In this document: piece after piece, positions 1-9,539 of the stretch
Numbering within the stretch: position 1 is the stretch's first letter
Layout: every line of letters starts with the position of its first letter
NCBI RefSeq assembly: GCF_014189855.1
Contig: NZ_BJFN01000003.1
Coordinates: 558,001-622,000, forward strand
Reading direction: 5' to 3'
Origin: Buttiauxella sp. A111
GTDB taxonomy: Bacteria > Pseudomonadota > Gammaproteobacteria > Enterobacterales > Enterobacteriaceae
Length of the DNA: 64,000 nt
Translations under genes and position numbers: made by a program
Notes under the pieces: generated by a model
Told to the model about the DNA's origin: nothing
The model's input: only the letters and a program-made list of their open reading frames with translations
Databases searched by the model: none

Positions 1-49
1 GCGCCGGAGCACCTGTTGCAGCTACCGCATCAGAAATGATAAAGCTCAT
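1..49 (-). CDS. yajC: YajC, Sec translocon accessory subunit (N-terminal fragment)
   Basis: Only the first 16 codons lie in the window, reading MSFIISDAVAATGAP from an ATG at 49. This matches the start of YajC, the small single-span inner-membrane protein that associates with SecDF and the SecYEG translocon. A GAGGG ribosome site lies at about 55-60. The position 21 bases downstream of tgt on the same strand is the conserved tgt-yajC-secD-secF order of enterobacteria. The rest of the gene lies outside the window, so integrity cannot be judged. Confidence 0.85.
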   Translation of the reverse strand, partial: MSFIISDAVAATGAPA

Positions 50-70
50 TAAAAATCCCTCATTATTAAA

Positions 71-1231
<1,161 letters not shown>

Positions 1232-1278
1232 TTAAGACAAAACGTCGTCGGAAAGACCAGCGACGTCGAATTGAGTAT

Positions 1279-2349
1279 TTAGGCGCCTGGGCGCTCATTT
1301 ATCGCCTGCGGATTGTACGTGATGTACATGGCATCCCCGTAACTAAAAAATCGATATTCGGAGTTAACAGCTTCTTTATAAGCATTCATGGTGTTTTTAT
1401 AACCAGCGAACGCAGAAACCAGCATGATCAGAGTCGATTCCGGCAGGTGGAAGTTGGTCACCAGCGCATCAATCACTTTGTATTGATAACCTGGATAGAT
1501 AAAGATTTGCGTATCACCAAAGAACGGTTCAATCAGGTCATTTTGTGCAGCCTGAGCCGCACTTTCCAGCGAACGAACGGATGTGGTACCTACAGCGATA
1601 ACGCGATTTCCACGCGCTTTGCAGGCCAGCACCGCGTCAACCACGTCCTGCGGAACTTCCGCATACTCGGAGTGCATGATGTGGTCTTCAATGCTGTCTA
1701 CGCGCACTGGCTGGAATGTCCCCGCCCCCACGTGCAACGTGACAAACGCCTGTTCAATCCCTTTCTTGCGCAGCGCTTCAAGCAACGGTTCATCAAAGTG
1801 CAGACCCGCAGTTGGGGCCGCAACAGCGCCGGGCTTCTGGCTATAAACGGTTTGATACAGCTCGCGGTCTGACTCTTCGTCAGGGCGGTCGATGTACGGC
1901 GGCAGCGGCATATGGCCGATGCTGTTGAGAATATCGAGTACGCTGCGCTCGTCTTCAAACTGCACTTCAAACAACGCATCGTGGCGCGCAACCATTGTGG
2001 CATGTACGCTTTCATCATCGCCCAATAGCAATTCTGCACCTGGTTTCGGTGCTTTAGAGGCGCGAATATGCGCGAGAATGCGTTTGTCATCGAGCATACG
2101 CTCAACCAGGACTTCAATCTTACCGCCGCTGGCTTTACGGCCAAACAGGCGCGCTGGAATGACGCGGGTATTGTTAAAGACCAGCAAATCTCCAGGGTTG
2201 AGCTTATCGAGCAGATCGGTGAAAGTGCCATGCGTTAAATTACCCGTCGGCCCTTCCAGTGACAGCAAACGGCACCCACTGCGCTGTGCTTGTGGATAGT
2301 GGGCGATCAAGGATTCAGGTAATTCAAAGGAAAAATCAGCAACACGCAT
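1279..2349 (-). CDS. queA: S-adenosylmethionine:tRNA ribosyltransferase-isomerase
   Basis: QueA transfers and isomerises the ribosyl part of SAM onto preQ1-modified tRNA, giving epoxyqueuosine. The 356-residue protein is the usual family length. It opens with [19 protein letters not shown] and holds family-typical stretches such as [20 protein letters not shown] and [10 protein letters not shown]. It is the first gene of the queA-tgt-yajC direction. The 104-base gap to the divergent acpH should hold both promoters. Nothing unusual was seen. Confidence 0.97.
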   Translation of the reverse strand: MRVADFSFELPESLIAHYPQAQRSGCRLLSLEGPTGNLTHGTFTDLLDKLNPGDLLVFNNTRVIPARLFGRKASGGKIEVLVERMLDDKRILAHIRASKAPKPGAELLLGDDESVHATMVARHDALFEVQFEDERSVLDILNSIGHMPLPPYIDRPDEESDRELYQTVYSQKPGAVAAPTAGLHFDEPLLEALRKKGIEQAFVTLHVGAGTFQPVRVDSIEDHIMHSEYAEVPQDVVDAVLACKARGNRVIAVGTTSVRSLESAAQAAQNDLIEPFFGDTQIFIYPGYQYKVIDALVTNFHLPESTLIMLVSAFAGYKNTMNAYKEAVNSEYRFFSYGDAMYITYNPQAINERPGA

Positions 2350-2453
2350 GGTAAAGAACTCAAGACTTAAAAAGTGGCGCTACAGTCTAGTGCCGGGGGA
2401 CACTCCCTGCAAGGAATAAGCCTCCCCATACGCCATTTACGAATAAGGTTACT

Positions 2454-3035
2454 ATGAATTTTCTCGCCCATTTACATCTTGCAAGCCTTGCTGATAGCTC
2501 ACTTCTGGGAAATTTGCTCGCCGATTTTGTCCGTGGCAACCCGAATGAAAGTTATCCAGGCGACGTCGTGGCGGGTATCCATATGCACCGTCGCGTGGAT
2601 GTGCTGACCGATGGTTTGCCGGAAGTTGCGATAGCACGGCAATGGTTTCGCCCGGAAACACGCCGTGTCGCCCCTATAACGCTGGATGTCATGTGGGACC
2701 ATTTTGTCTCACGTCACTGGCACACACTCAGCCCAAACATGCCACTGCCTGAGTTTGTTGCGCACGCACGAGCCAATATCGAACCCTTCTTAATTGATAC
2801 GCCAGAACGCTTCATCAATCTTAATCAATACCTGTGGAATGAGCGCTGGCTTGAACGTTATAGCGACATGGCGTTTATTGCTAATGTTCTCAATGGTATG
2901 GCGAGCCGTAGACCAAAACTCGATGCTTTGCGAGCTTCCTGGCAAGATCTTGATACCCATTACGACGCGCTTGAAGAGTTGTTCTGGCAGTTCTACCCAC
3001 GCATGATGGTGTTGGCAGAACAAAAAAGTTTGTAA
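2454..3035 (+). CDS. acpH: Acyl carrier protein phosphodiesterase
   Basis: AcpH (YajB) removes the 4'-phosphopantetheine arm from holo-ACP in the cytoplasm. The length of 193 residues is that of E. coli AcpH. The N-terminus [10 protein letters not shown], the [10 protein letters not shown] segment and the following HxxRR-type histidine region are family-typical. An AAGGTTACT ribosome site precedes the ATG. It is divergent from queA, as in E. coli, and ends at a clear intrinsic terminator. Confidence 0.95.
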   Translation: MNFLAHLHLASLADSSLLGNLLADFVRGNPNESYPGDVVAGIHMHRRVDVLTDGLPEVAIARQWFRPETRRVAPITLDVMWDHFVSRHWHTLSPNMPLPEFVAHARANIEPFLIDTPERFINLNQYLWNERWLERYSDMAFIANVLNGMASRRPKLDALRASWQDLDTHYDALEELFWQFYPRMMVLAEQKSL

Positions 3036-3063
3036 CCGATCCCACACTGGTTATTAACTTCTT

Positions 3064-3088
3064 GCCCTTTTGTAAAAAAGGGCTATTT
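3064..3088 (+). terminator. Intrinsic terminator after acpH
   Basis: GCCCTTTT at 3064-3071 pairs perfectly with AAAAGGGC at 3076-3083 across a GTAA loop. The sequence TATTTT follows. It lies 28 bases after the acpH stop codon. Confidence 0.8.
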
Positions 3089-3120
3089 TGGATCTCCGCT
3101 GTACAAATATCGATTTTTTG

Positions 3121-3187
3121 ATAGGTGATTCCTATCTGATTAATCGGCACAGTATGCTTGAGTTAGTGGGATTGCAGCCCCTATACT
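3121..3187 (+). promoter_or_regulatory. tsaA promoter with an OxyR-like operator
   Basis: A sigma-70 promoter is visible: TTGAGT at 3158-3163, an 18-base spacer, then TATACT at 3182-3187. Directly upstream, 3121-3135 reads ATAG-N7-CTAT, the half-site shape of the OxyR consensus (ATAGntnnnanCTAT). After 7 bases a much weaker second half follows at 3143-3157. The array ends at the -35 box, where OxyR normally contacts RNA polymerase. The downstream gene is a peroxiredoxin, so peroxide control is a reasonable inference. Only the first half-site is strong. Confidence 0.55.
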
Positions 3188-3236
3188 CCCCCCCGTTGCG
3201 TTAACACTCACTTTAACAAAATTAACAGGAGTACAT

Positions 3237-3839
3237 ATGGTCCTGGTTACTCGTCCAGCCCCTGACTTTACTGCTGCAGCCGTACTCGGCAGTGGCGAAA
3301 TCGTTGAAAACTTCAACTTCAAAGCACACACCAATGGTAAAACCACCGTTGTGTTCTTCTGGCCAATGGACTTCACTTTCGTCTGCCCGTCTGAACTGAT
3401 TGCGTTCGACAAGCGTTACGAAGAATTCCAGAAACGTGGCGTAGAAGTCGTTGGTGTATCTTTTGACTCCGAGTTCGTTCACAACGCATGGCGTAAAACC
3501 CCTGTAGATAAAGGCGGCATCGGTGAAGTGAAATACGCGATGGTTGCTGACATTAAGCGTGAAATTCAGAAAGCTTATGGCATCGAACATCCAGACGCAG
3601 GCGTTGCTCTGCGCGGTTCTTTCCTGATCGACAAAGCCGGTATCGTGCGTCACCAGGTTGTTAACGACCTGCCGCTGGGCCGTAACGTTGATGAAATGCT
3701 GCGTATGGTTGATGCGCTGCAATTCCACGAAGAGCACGGCGAAGTGTGCCCAGCTCAGTGGGAAAAAGGGAAAGAAGGCATGAACGCGTCTCCAGACGGC
3801 GTTGCTAAGTACCTGAGCGAAAACGTTTCTAGCCTGTAA
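3237..3839 (+). CDS. tsaA: Typical 2-Cys peroxiredoxin (TsaA/AhpC family)
   Basis: This 200-residue thiol peroxidase reduces hydrogen peroxide and alkyl hydroperoxides in the cytoplasm. The peroxidatic cysteine is Cys50 in DFTFVCPSE and the resolving cysteine is Cys171 in GEVCPAQW. A GGIG motif sits at 93-96. The C-terminal YF motif linked to overoxidation-sensitive eukaryotic forms is absent, so a robust enzyme is likely (inference). The start follows an AGGAG site. Salmonella and Klebsiella carry this gene near malZ, whereas E. coli K-12 lacks it here. It is a single-gene unit with its own promoter and terminator. Confidence 0.93.
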   Translation: MVLVTRPAPDFTAAAVLGSGEIVENFNFKAHTNGKTTVVFFWPMDFTFVCPSELIAFDKRYEEFQKRGVEVVGVSFDSEFVHNAWRKTPVDKGGIGEVKYAMVADIKREIQKAYGIEHPDAGVALRGSFLIDKAGIVRHQVVNDLPLGRNVDEMLRMVDALQFHEEHGEVCPAQWEKGKEGMNASPDGVAKYLSENVSSL

Positions 3840-3857
3840 TTGCTAAACGTTTTTGAA

Positions 3858-3890
3858 AAAAGGCCGCGCAAGCGGCCTTTTCTGTTTTTG
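3858..3890 (+). terminator. Strong intrinsic terminator after tsaA
   Basis: AAAAGGCCGC at 3858-3867 pairs with GCGGCCTTTT at 3872-3881 around a GCAA tetraloop, followed by TCTGTTTTT. The A-rich left side also gives a T-run on the other strand. It may therefore stop the converging amidohydrolase operon, whose stop codon is at 3899. Confidence 0.9.
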
Positions 3891-3898
3891 TCATCAGG

Positions 3899-5767
3899 CT
3901 AAAACGCAAAGCAAGAACACCCCATCACACCCCAAAATGCCCCTTCATCAGAAACTGGAATGGCCGAAGTACGCGCCACGTCATGCTGATGTCCATGCAC
4001 GCGACAACTCCCGCAACACTGATGAACCTGTGCAAGCATGCCCACTTTTGCGGCGACTGGTGGGTCGGCTCGATAATGTCCAGGTACATTAACAACAGGT
4101 GACCATTCAGGAAGTACAGGAATCGGTGGTGGAGCCAGTGGCGTAAACGTGCCAGCTGCGTAAACCACTTTGCCATCAACCATCGTCAACACCGACTCAA
4201 TCCCTTTTATTTCCTCTTCCACCACGTTGAAGAAGTCTTTTGAAAGCACGACCAAATCAGCCAGTTGCCCGTTTTTAATGCGTCCCTTTTTACCCCGTTC
4301 ACTGGAAAACCACGCGCTACCCGCAGTCCACAGCTCCAGCGCAACATCACGCGAAAGTCGATTATTGTCGTCATACATTTGCATACCGCCTACGGTACGC
4401 CCGGACACCAGCCAGTAAAGCGCCGTCCACGGATTGTAGCTTGCGACACGCGTCGCATCCGTCCCCAAACCAACAGGTAATTCTGCAGCGAGCATTTTCG
4501 CAATTGGTGGTGTCTGTTTAACGGCTTCAGTTCCATAACGAGCCGCGTAATATTCCCCCTGGAAAGCCATGCGATGCTGCACCGCAATCCCGCCCCCCAA
4601 CGCTTTAACACGCTCAATGTTTTTTTCACTGATAGTTTCTGCATGGTCAAAAAACCAGTGCAAACCATTAAACGGAATTTCACGATCCACTTTTTCGAAT
4701 ACATCCAACATCCGGCTGATGGATTCGTTATAAGTGGCATGCAGACGAAACGGCCAGCGATGCTCCACCAAATGGTGCACTACGCGCTCCAGTTCTTGCT
4801 CCATGCCGTCCGGCAAATCCGGTCGTGGTTGCAAAAAATCTTCAAAATCTGCGGCTGAGAACACCAGCATTTCACCCGCGCCATTCGCTCGGTAGAAATC
4901 CGTCCCTTGCCCCGGTTTCAGCATATCGGTCCACTTTTCAAAGTCTTCCAACTCATGCTGTGGGCGTTGGGTAAATAAGTTATAGGCGATACGTACCGTC
5001 ATCTGTTTCTGGGTATGTAGCTGGTCGATTATCTGATAATCCTCCGGGTAATTCTGGAATCCACCACCAGCATCAATGGCGCTGGTGATACCCAAACGAT
5101 TAAGCTCGCGCATAAACTGGCGTGTCGAGTTGACCTGCATTTCCAGCGGTAGTTTCGGCCCTTTCGCCAGTGTCGAATACAGAATCATCGCATTCGGCTT
5201 CGCGATAAGCATGCCGGTTGGATTACCGTTCCGGTCACGAACTATTTCGCCACCCGGTGGATTGGGTGTCTCTTTGGTGTAGCCCACCGCTTTGAGTGCG
5301 GCCTGGTTTAACAACGCTCGATCATAAAGATGCAGCACAAAAACGGGGGTTTCCGGTGCAGCTTCATTGAGTTCTTCAAGCGTTGGCATGCGCCGTTCGG
5401 CAAACTGGAACTCTGTCCAGCCTCCCACAACGCGTACCCATTGCGGTGACGGCGTGCGTATTGCCTGCTCTTTTAGCATACGTAGTGCGTCAGCAAGCGA
5501 TGGCACGCCTTCCCAACGCAATTCCAGGTTGTAATTCAACCCGCCGCGAATCAGGTGCAAATGCGAGTCGTTAAGGCCCGGGATCACCGTATGGCCCTTG
5601 AGATCGATCCGTTGCGTTTCATCGCTCGCAAAGGTCATCACCCACGGTTCCTGGCCCACGGCAATAATCTTGCCGTCTTTGATAGCCACCGCCTCAGCGA
5701 GCGGTATTTCGCGGTCGAGTGTATGAAACTGACCGTTGGTGAGAATTAATGAAGCAGATTGCGACAT
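3899..5767 (-). CDS. YtcJ-type metal-dependent amidohydrolase with a Cys/His-rich tail
   Basis: This 622-residue protein belongs to the amidohydrolase superfamily (amidohydrolase_3/YtcJ branch). It has an N-terminal strand-rich domain, the metal-binding HxH pair His69/His71 in GLNDSHLHL, later HA/DHAET segments, and the typical C-terminal QLADLVVLSKDFF motif. The substrate is unknown; the branch hydrolyses varied amides, formamides and cyclic imides. The tail is odd: about 40 residues after the core carry CC, C and HxHxH-like residues (584-595) and a final CxC. It is the last gene of an operon with the ABM protein (23 bases upstream) and the YcaC-like hydrolase. No signal peptide is seen. Confidence 0.85.
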   Translation of the reverse strand: MSQSASLILTNGQFHTLDREIPLAEAVAIKDGKIIAVGQEPWVMTFASDETQRIDLKGHTVIPGLNDSHLHLIRGGLNYNLELRWEGVPSLADALRMLKEQAIRTPSPQWVRVVGGWTEFQFAERRMPTLEELNEAAPETPVFVLHLYDRALLNQAALKAVGYTKETPNPPGGEIVRDRNGNPTGMLIAKPNAMILYSTLAKGPKLPLEMQVNSTRQFMRELNRLGITSAIDAGGGFQNYPEDYQIIDQLHTQKQMTVRIAYNLFTQRPQHELEDFEKWTDMLKPGQGTDFYRANGAGEMLVFSAADFEDFLQPRPDLPDGMEQELERVVHHLVEHRWPFRLHATYNESISRMLDVFEKVDREIPFNGLHWFFDHAETISEKNIERVKALGGGIAVQHRMAFQGEYYAARYGTEAVKQTPPIAKMLAAELPVGLGTDATRVASYNPWTALYWLVSGRTVGGMQMYDDNNRLSRDVALELWTAGSAWFSSERGKKGRIKNGQLADLVVLSKDFFNVVEEEIKGIESVLTMVDGKVVYAAGTFTPLAPPPIPVLPEWSPVVNVPGHYRADPPVAAKVGMLAQVHQCCGSCRVHGHQHDVARTSAIPVSDEGAFWGVMGCSCFAF

Positions 5768-5790
5768 AACCCATTCTCCTCAGTGAAACG

Positions 5791-6333
5791 TTACTTTTTC
5801 AGCCAGCCTGCAAAGATGCGCGTCATTATTGGCATCCATAGCCAGACCACGAGTGCTACGACCAGCGCATCATTGATGAGATGTAATAAAAGCGAGCCGT
5901 GCAGCGAAGGAAAAAGCAGGCCGGTGATACGTGGAATGACGTTGGTACTCGGGAAAATCACCGCTAGCGTTATCAGGAATTGCTTCCATTGTGCAGGCCG
6001 TTTAAGCGTTGGGGTTTCAGGGGTGAACCAAAAAGCGTTTTCAGTACGAACTTCCAGATGATCATCAAGGCGAAGGGCGGGTTTTATCTCATCAACCAGC
6101 GCCTCTCGCTCAGCCGATTTCGTCCAAGCCGTAAGATTTTCCAGCGTATTGAAACGAATAACGATGTTGTACACATCGCTCCCGGCGGTTGGGCGAATGA
6201 CATGTACCCCAAGATGTCCCGGATAACGCGCCGCAGCAGGCATAATTTTCGCCAACCATTGCTCATAACGCGCAGCCTGGCCTGATTTAAGAGCGTGGGT
6301 AATCACCAGCGTGACAGTGTTGTTGTCAGCCAT
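5791..6333 (-). CDS. ABM-domain (antibiotic biosynthesis monooxygenase-like) membrane protein
   Basis: The N-terminal part, about 95 residues, resembles the ferredoxin-like ABM/YgiN fold (VTLVITHALKSG, then YPGHLGVHVIRP). The C-terminal part has two hydrophobic spans (FLITLAVIFPS, then LINDALVVALVVWLWMPIM), as in proteins annotated as antibiotic biosynthesis monooxygenase with a membrane tail. I place the start at the ATG at 6333 (MADNNTV), seven bases after AGGA. An upstream in-frame ATG at 6450 would overlap the promoter-proximal gene and has no ribosome site. The substrate is unknown. It is the middle gene of the three-gene operon. Confidence 0.75.
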   Translation of the reverse strand: MADNNTVTLVITHALKSGQAARYEQWLAKIMPAAARYPGHLGVHVIRPTAGSDVYNIVIRFNTLENLTAWTKSAEREALVDEIKPALRLDDHLEVRTENAFWFTPETPTLKRPAQWKQFLITLAVIFPSTNVIPRITGLLFPSLHGSLLLHLINDALVVALVVWLWMPIMTRIFAGWLKK

Positions 6334-6388
6334 GAGCGAGTCCTGATTGAAAGAAAATAGAAGGTAGGAAAGATCCCGCGGCAATTCA

Positions 6389-7030
6389 TCAGGCTTTGCG
6401 TTCTGGGGCACCATGAACCATGGTGTACGCGTAATCCACGCCCATGCCATACGCGCCGCTATGCTCTCGTACCAGATCCATCACTGCGTCGTAGGTATCT
6501 TTACGCGCCCAATCGCGTTGGTATTCAAGCAGCACTTGCTGCCAGGTCACGGGAACCGCCCCCGCCTGCACCATGCGGTCAATCGAGCGTTCATGCGCAT
6601 CAACAGAGGTTCCGCCCGAGGTATCCGTCACCACGTAAACTTCGAACCCTTCCTCCAGCGCCATTAGCGCAGGAAATGTCAGGCATACTTCGGTCCACAA
6701 TGCTGAAATAACCAGTTTCTTGCGCCCGGTGGCTTTCACCGCTGCGACAAATGCCGCATCTTCCCAGGAGTTCATTGAAGTGCGCTCGATGGGGGTAATT
6801 TCAGGATGAACCGCCAGCAATTCAGGCCAGATATAACCACTGAAGCTTTTCGTTTCTACCGAGGTAAAAATGGTGGGGACGTTAAAAATTTTGCCCGCTT
6901 TAGCTAACGCAACCGTGTTGTTTTTCAACGTTTGCCGGTCAATATTAGCGACGCCAAAAGACATCTGCGGTTGATGGTCGATGAAAATCAGCGTGGAATT
7001 AGTCGGGTCGATCAGTTCACGTATAGACAT
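6389..7030 (-). CDS. Isochorismatase-fold cysteine hydrolase, YcaC-like
   Basis: The 213-residue protein has the isochorismatase/YcaC fold signature. Asp18 lies in IFIDHQ, and the nucleophile Cys116 lies in ALWTEVCLTFP, followed by EGFEVYVVTDTSGG. It is close in pattern to E. coli YcaC, whose substrate is unknown. It is probably the first gene of the operon: an AGGAAACACT ribosome site precedes the ATG at 7030 and no same-strand gene lies directly upstream. Together the three genes look like a small-molecule degradation or detoxification unit. The substrate cannot be told from sequence. Confidence 0.8.
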   Translation of the reverse strand: MSIRELIDPTNSTLIFIDHQPQMSFGVANIDRQTLKNNTVALAKAGKIFNVPTIFTSVETKSFSGYIWPELLAVHPEITPIERTSMNSWEDAAFVAAVKATGRKKLVISALWTEVCLTFPALMALEEGFEVYVVTDTSGGTSVDAHERSIDRMVQAGAVPVTWQQVLLEYQRDWARKDTYDAVMDLVREHSGAYGMGVDYAYTMVHGAPERKA

Positions 7031-7171
7031 AGTGTTTCCTCAGATTCAGTTGGCCCGAAGGGCATGAGCGCTGGAAATATCTAGCCTGAAAGGTATTTGT
7101 GAATGGGGGGAGAGATAAGAATAGCACCAGTTTCCCCCCTCGCCTGGCGAAAAGGGAAACCGGTTACAGAG

Positions 7172-8989
7172 TCAGAGGTTATGCCAGAGGGAAACCGAAA
7201 CACCGGGTAGTGACAACTGGTGATTATCCAGATGGGCTTCACCTTCGAGTCGTGTCCAGCTTATGCCGCTTAACAACGGATTCCACGGCAGTGTCACATC
7301 GCATTGCTCAGCACGGTTAATCGCCACCAGCACTCGTTCATTTTGATAAACGCGAGCAAATACCACCACATCTCCATTGGCGTAAATCACCTGAAAACCA
7401 CCGTGGCGCAAGGCCCGGCTTTTGTGGCGTAACTTGCCAAGACGTTGATAAAGCGCCAACAATTGTAGATCTTGTTGATCCGGGTCCCATGGAAAAGGTT
7501 TGCGGCAGAATGGATCGTTGTTGCCATCCAGTCCCACTTCATCACCATAGTAAACGCACGGCACACCAGGCCAGCAATACAGCCACACGACAGCCAAAGG
7601 TAAGCGGTCCACATCTTTACCAAGGATTGACTTGAACCGCGCGGTGTCATGGCTGTCGAGCTGGTTAAACATGCGCAGTTGTTGCTGATGAGAAAGCCCC
7701 GCACGATATTCATCCATCCACGCCATACAGGTTTGTGCATCTATATGCTGTGGATCGTAGGAAATATCCGTGTTGGCAAGGAATCCCCACAGCGGGAAGG
7801 TGAACCCCCGATAGTTCATCGCCGCATCTTCTGCATCCGTCTGCAACCATTGCCGGGCATCGCCAAAATGTTCCCCCAATATATACGCATCAGGCTTGGT
7901 TTCTTTCGCCGCCCTGGTGATGCCGGAGACATGCCGTAGATTGTTTTTTGCCCCGCCCGCTTCACCCAGCATATGCACAACATCCAGCCGCCAGCCGTCT
8001 ATCCCCCAGGGTTCACGTAACCAGTAGCGCACCACACTTTCTTCGCCCTGGTAAATCTCGTCAACCAACGCGGAAGAGTGGTAATCCAGTTTCGGTAGGC
8101 TTGAATAACCCAGCCAGTCGAGGGCTTGCCCGTCCTGGTTATAGCTGTAAAAATCGCGCCACGGGGATTGCGGATTGTGGCTTGCACCGCTGCCGTGAGT
8201 TTGTTGACGGTCAAACCATTGGTGAGTATCACCGCTGTGGTTAAACACGCCATCGAGCACCAGGCGCATGCCCAGCCGCTGGGTATTTTTGCGCAAACGC
8301 AAAAAGGCGTGATCGCCACCAAACTGCACGTCTACGCGGCGATAATCCTGGGTATCGTATTTATGAACACTCGGAGCGGTAAAAATAGGATTGAGGTACA
8401 GCGCGGTCACGCCCAACATCTTCAGATACGGGAGATTTTCGCTGATACCGTCAAGATCGCCGCCATAGAAGGTTGATCCCCCTGCATCTGCGATGAGAGG
8501 CTCATTCCAGTCACGCAGTATGATGTCGCGTTTTGCAGCGTGGTGATAATAGATCTGATCCTGTTCTGGTGTGCGTTGTTCGCTGCGAGCAAAACGATCG
8601 GGGAAAATCTGATAGAAGATCTGATCCTGCACCCATTGCGGGCCGTCATCAGGCAGGTCGACCGCAAACTGCTCAAGGCGTGCGGGAGGGATCGATCTCA
8701 ATCCTTGCGGCGTTAACCAGCGCTGTTTATCCAGCCATAGCAATTTAAAACTATAGCGGCGACGCGGCTGCCCTTCAGATAAATCAATCACCCCGCGCCA
8801 TGCGACGATGCCATCACTCGGTGCTGCCTTCTGCCGAGTCATCTGCACCGAGGTTTCCTCGTTATCTTTTTCATAACGCAGAACCACACGATGCGGTAAA
8901 TCATCGCCAGAAACCCATAAAGTGATGTAAAGCTTGTCTTTACGTGTCTGAATAAAAGGGGGCACCGGAAGGTGCCAGGAATTCAACAT
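7172..8989 (-). CDS. malZ: Maltodextrin glucosidase
   Basis: MalZ is a cytoplasmic GH13 enzyme that removes glucose from the reducing end of maltodextrins. The 605-residue length matches E. coli MalZ. The N-terminus [12 protein letters not shown] and the GH13 regions are present: DGVFNHSGD, the GWRLDVVHM nucleophile region, GEHFGDA and [17 protein letters not shown] ribosome site lies eight bases before the ATG. Two MalT-box-like repeats lie about 80-100 bases upstream, consistent with maltose-regulon control. Confidence 0.97.
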   Translation of the reverse strand: MLNSWHLPVPPFIQTRKDKLYITLWVSGDDLPHRVVLRYEKDNEETSVQMTRQKAAPSDGIVAWRGVIDLSEGQPRRRYSFKLLWLDKQRWLTPQGLRSIPPARLEQFAVDLPDDGPQWVQDQIFYQIFPDRFARSEQRTPEQDQIYYHHAAKRDIILRDWNEPLIADAGGSTFYGGDLDGISENLPYLKMLGVTALYLNPIFTAPSVHKYDTQDYRRVDVQFGGDHAFLRLRKNTQRLGMRLVLDGVFNHSGDTHQWFDRQQTHGSGASHNPQSPWRDFYSYNQDGQALDWLGYSSLPKLDYHSSALVDEIYQGEESVVRYWLREPWGIDGWRLDVVHMLGEAGGAKNNLRHVSGITRAAKETKPDAYILGEHFGDARQWLQTDAEDAAMNYRGFTFPLWGFLANTDISYDPQHIDAQTCMAWMDEYRAGLSHQQQLRMFNQLDSHDTARFKSILGKDVDRLPLAVVWLYCWPGVPCVYYGDEVGLDGNNDPFCRKPFPWDPDQQDLQLLALYQRLGKLRHKSRALRHGGFQVIYANGDVVVFARVYQNERVLVAINRAEQCDVTLPWNPLLSGISWTRLEGEAHLDNHQLSLPGVSVSLWHNL

Positions 8990-9068
8990 AATCGCATCCC
9001 CAGATAATAAATTGACGCCACCTTGCCACAGCGCGAGCGTGTATCACTCATCATTACTATTTTAATTG

Positions 9069-9091
9069 GGGGAGGAAAGCGGGGGTGGAGA
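9069..9091 (+). promoter_or_regulatory. Two candidate MalT boxes upstream of malZ
   Basis: GGGGAGGAAA at 9069-9078 and GGGGTGGAGA at 9082-9091 each match 8 of 10 positions of the MalT box GGGGA(T/G)GAGG. They are direct repeats separated by 3 bases, the arrangement I recall for MalT-dependent promoters. They lie upstream of malZ, which is transcribed away on the minus strand. No convincing -10 box was identified. Confidence 0.6.
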
Positions 9092-9173
9092 AACAGCGCC
9101 AGTTGCTTAATAAGTTAGCGAAACCTATAGTGAAAACACTCCCGCCGATGCGCCCTGATAAAAGGAGATCGTC

Positions 9174-9467
9174 ATGACTCTTGCCCGAACCCTTTCCCTG
9201 CTTTTGCTCGTACTTTGCTCCACCAATGCTTTGGCCAGCTCAGCTTATGAATCTCTACAATTTGGAAAGTATAAACAACAGATTACCGCAGACTTAAAAA
9301 AGACCTGCCATCCGCAAAAGAAAATGAATGAAGATGATTGGGCAAATAAAATACTCTCCAATGAGGAGAACAAGCGTTACATTCGCGACGCGAGAATTGC
9401 GCTCGAACGTAACAACGAGAAAAACTACTGGGATGCAATTAGTAAAGTAGAGTGCCCGGAGATGTAA
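9174..9467 (+). CDS. YicS-like small exported protein
   Basis: The 97-residue protein has a clear signal peptide (hydrophobic LSLLLLVLCS, cleavage likely after NALA) and a mature domain of about 75 residues with two cysteines. The pattern is that of E. coli YicS: SLQ, then DLKKTC, an acidic middle, an ERNN segment, YWDAISKVECPEM at the end, and the same length. Function is unknown; a periplasmic location with a disulfide is inferred. E. coli yicS lies elsewhere, so this is a relocated ortholog or a paralog. An AAAAGGAG ribosome site precedes the ATG. Confidence 0.75.
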   Translation: MTLARTLSLLLLVLCSTNALASSAYESLQFGKYKQQITADLKKTCHPQKKMNEDDWANKILSNEENKRYIRDARIALERNNEKNYWDAISKVECPEM

Positions 9468-9470
9468 ACA

Positions 9471-9505
9471 GTAGGGTGGATTTCGCTGACGCTAATCCAC
9501 CCTAC
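9471..9505. repeat. Perfect 12-bp inverted repeat between the yicS-like gene and proY
   Basis: GTAGGGTGGATT at 9471-9482 is exactly mirrored by AATCCACCCTAC at 9494-9505 with an 11-base loop. It lies five bases after the stop of the yicS-like gene and 35 bases before the converging proY stop. It may act as a transcript-end hairpin. The same palindrome resembles short intergenic repeats of enterobacteria, but the T-run is weak. Confidence 0.7.
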
Positions 9506-9539
9506 TACTACCTTTTGTCGACAACGTTAAAGACGTTAT

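Noticed and set aside
3899-7030. A defence or toxin-antitoxin system among the accessory genes
   Set aside because: The three proteins have ordinary small-molecule enzyme folds, with no nuclease, kinase or toxin motifs.
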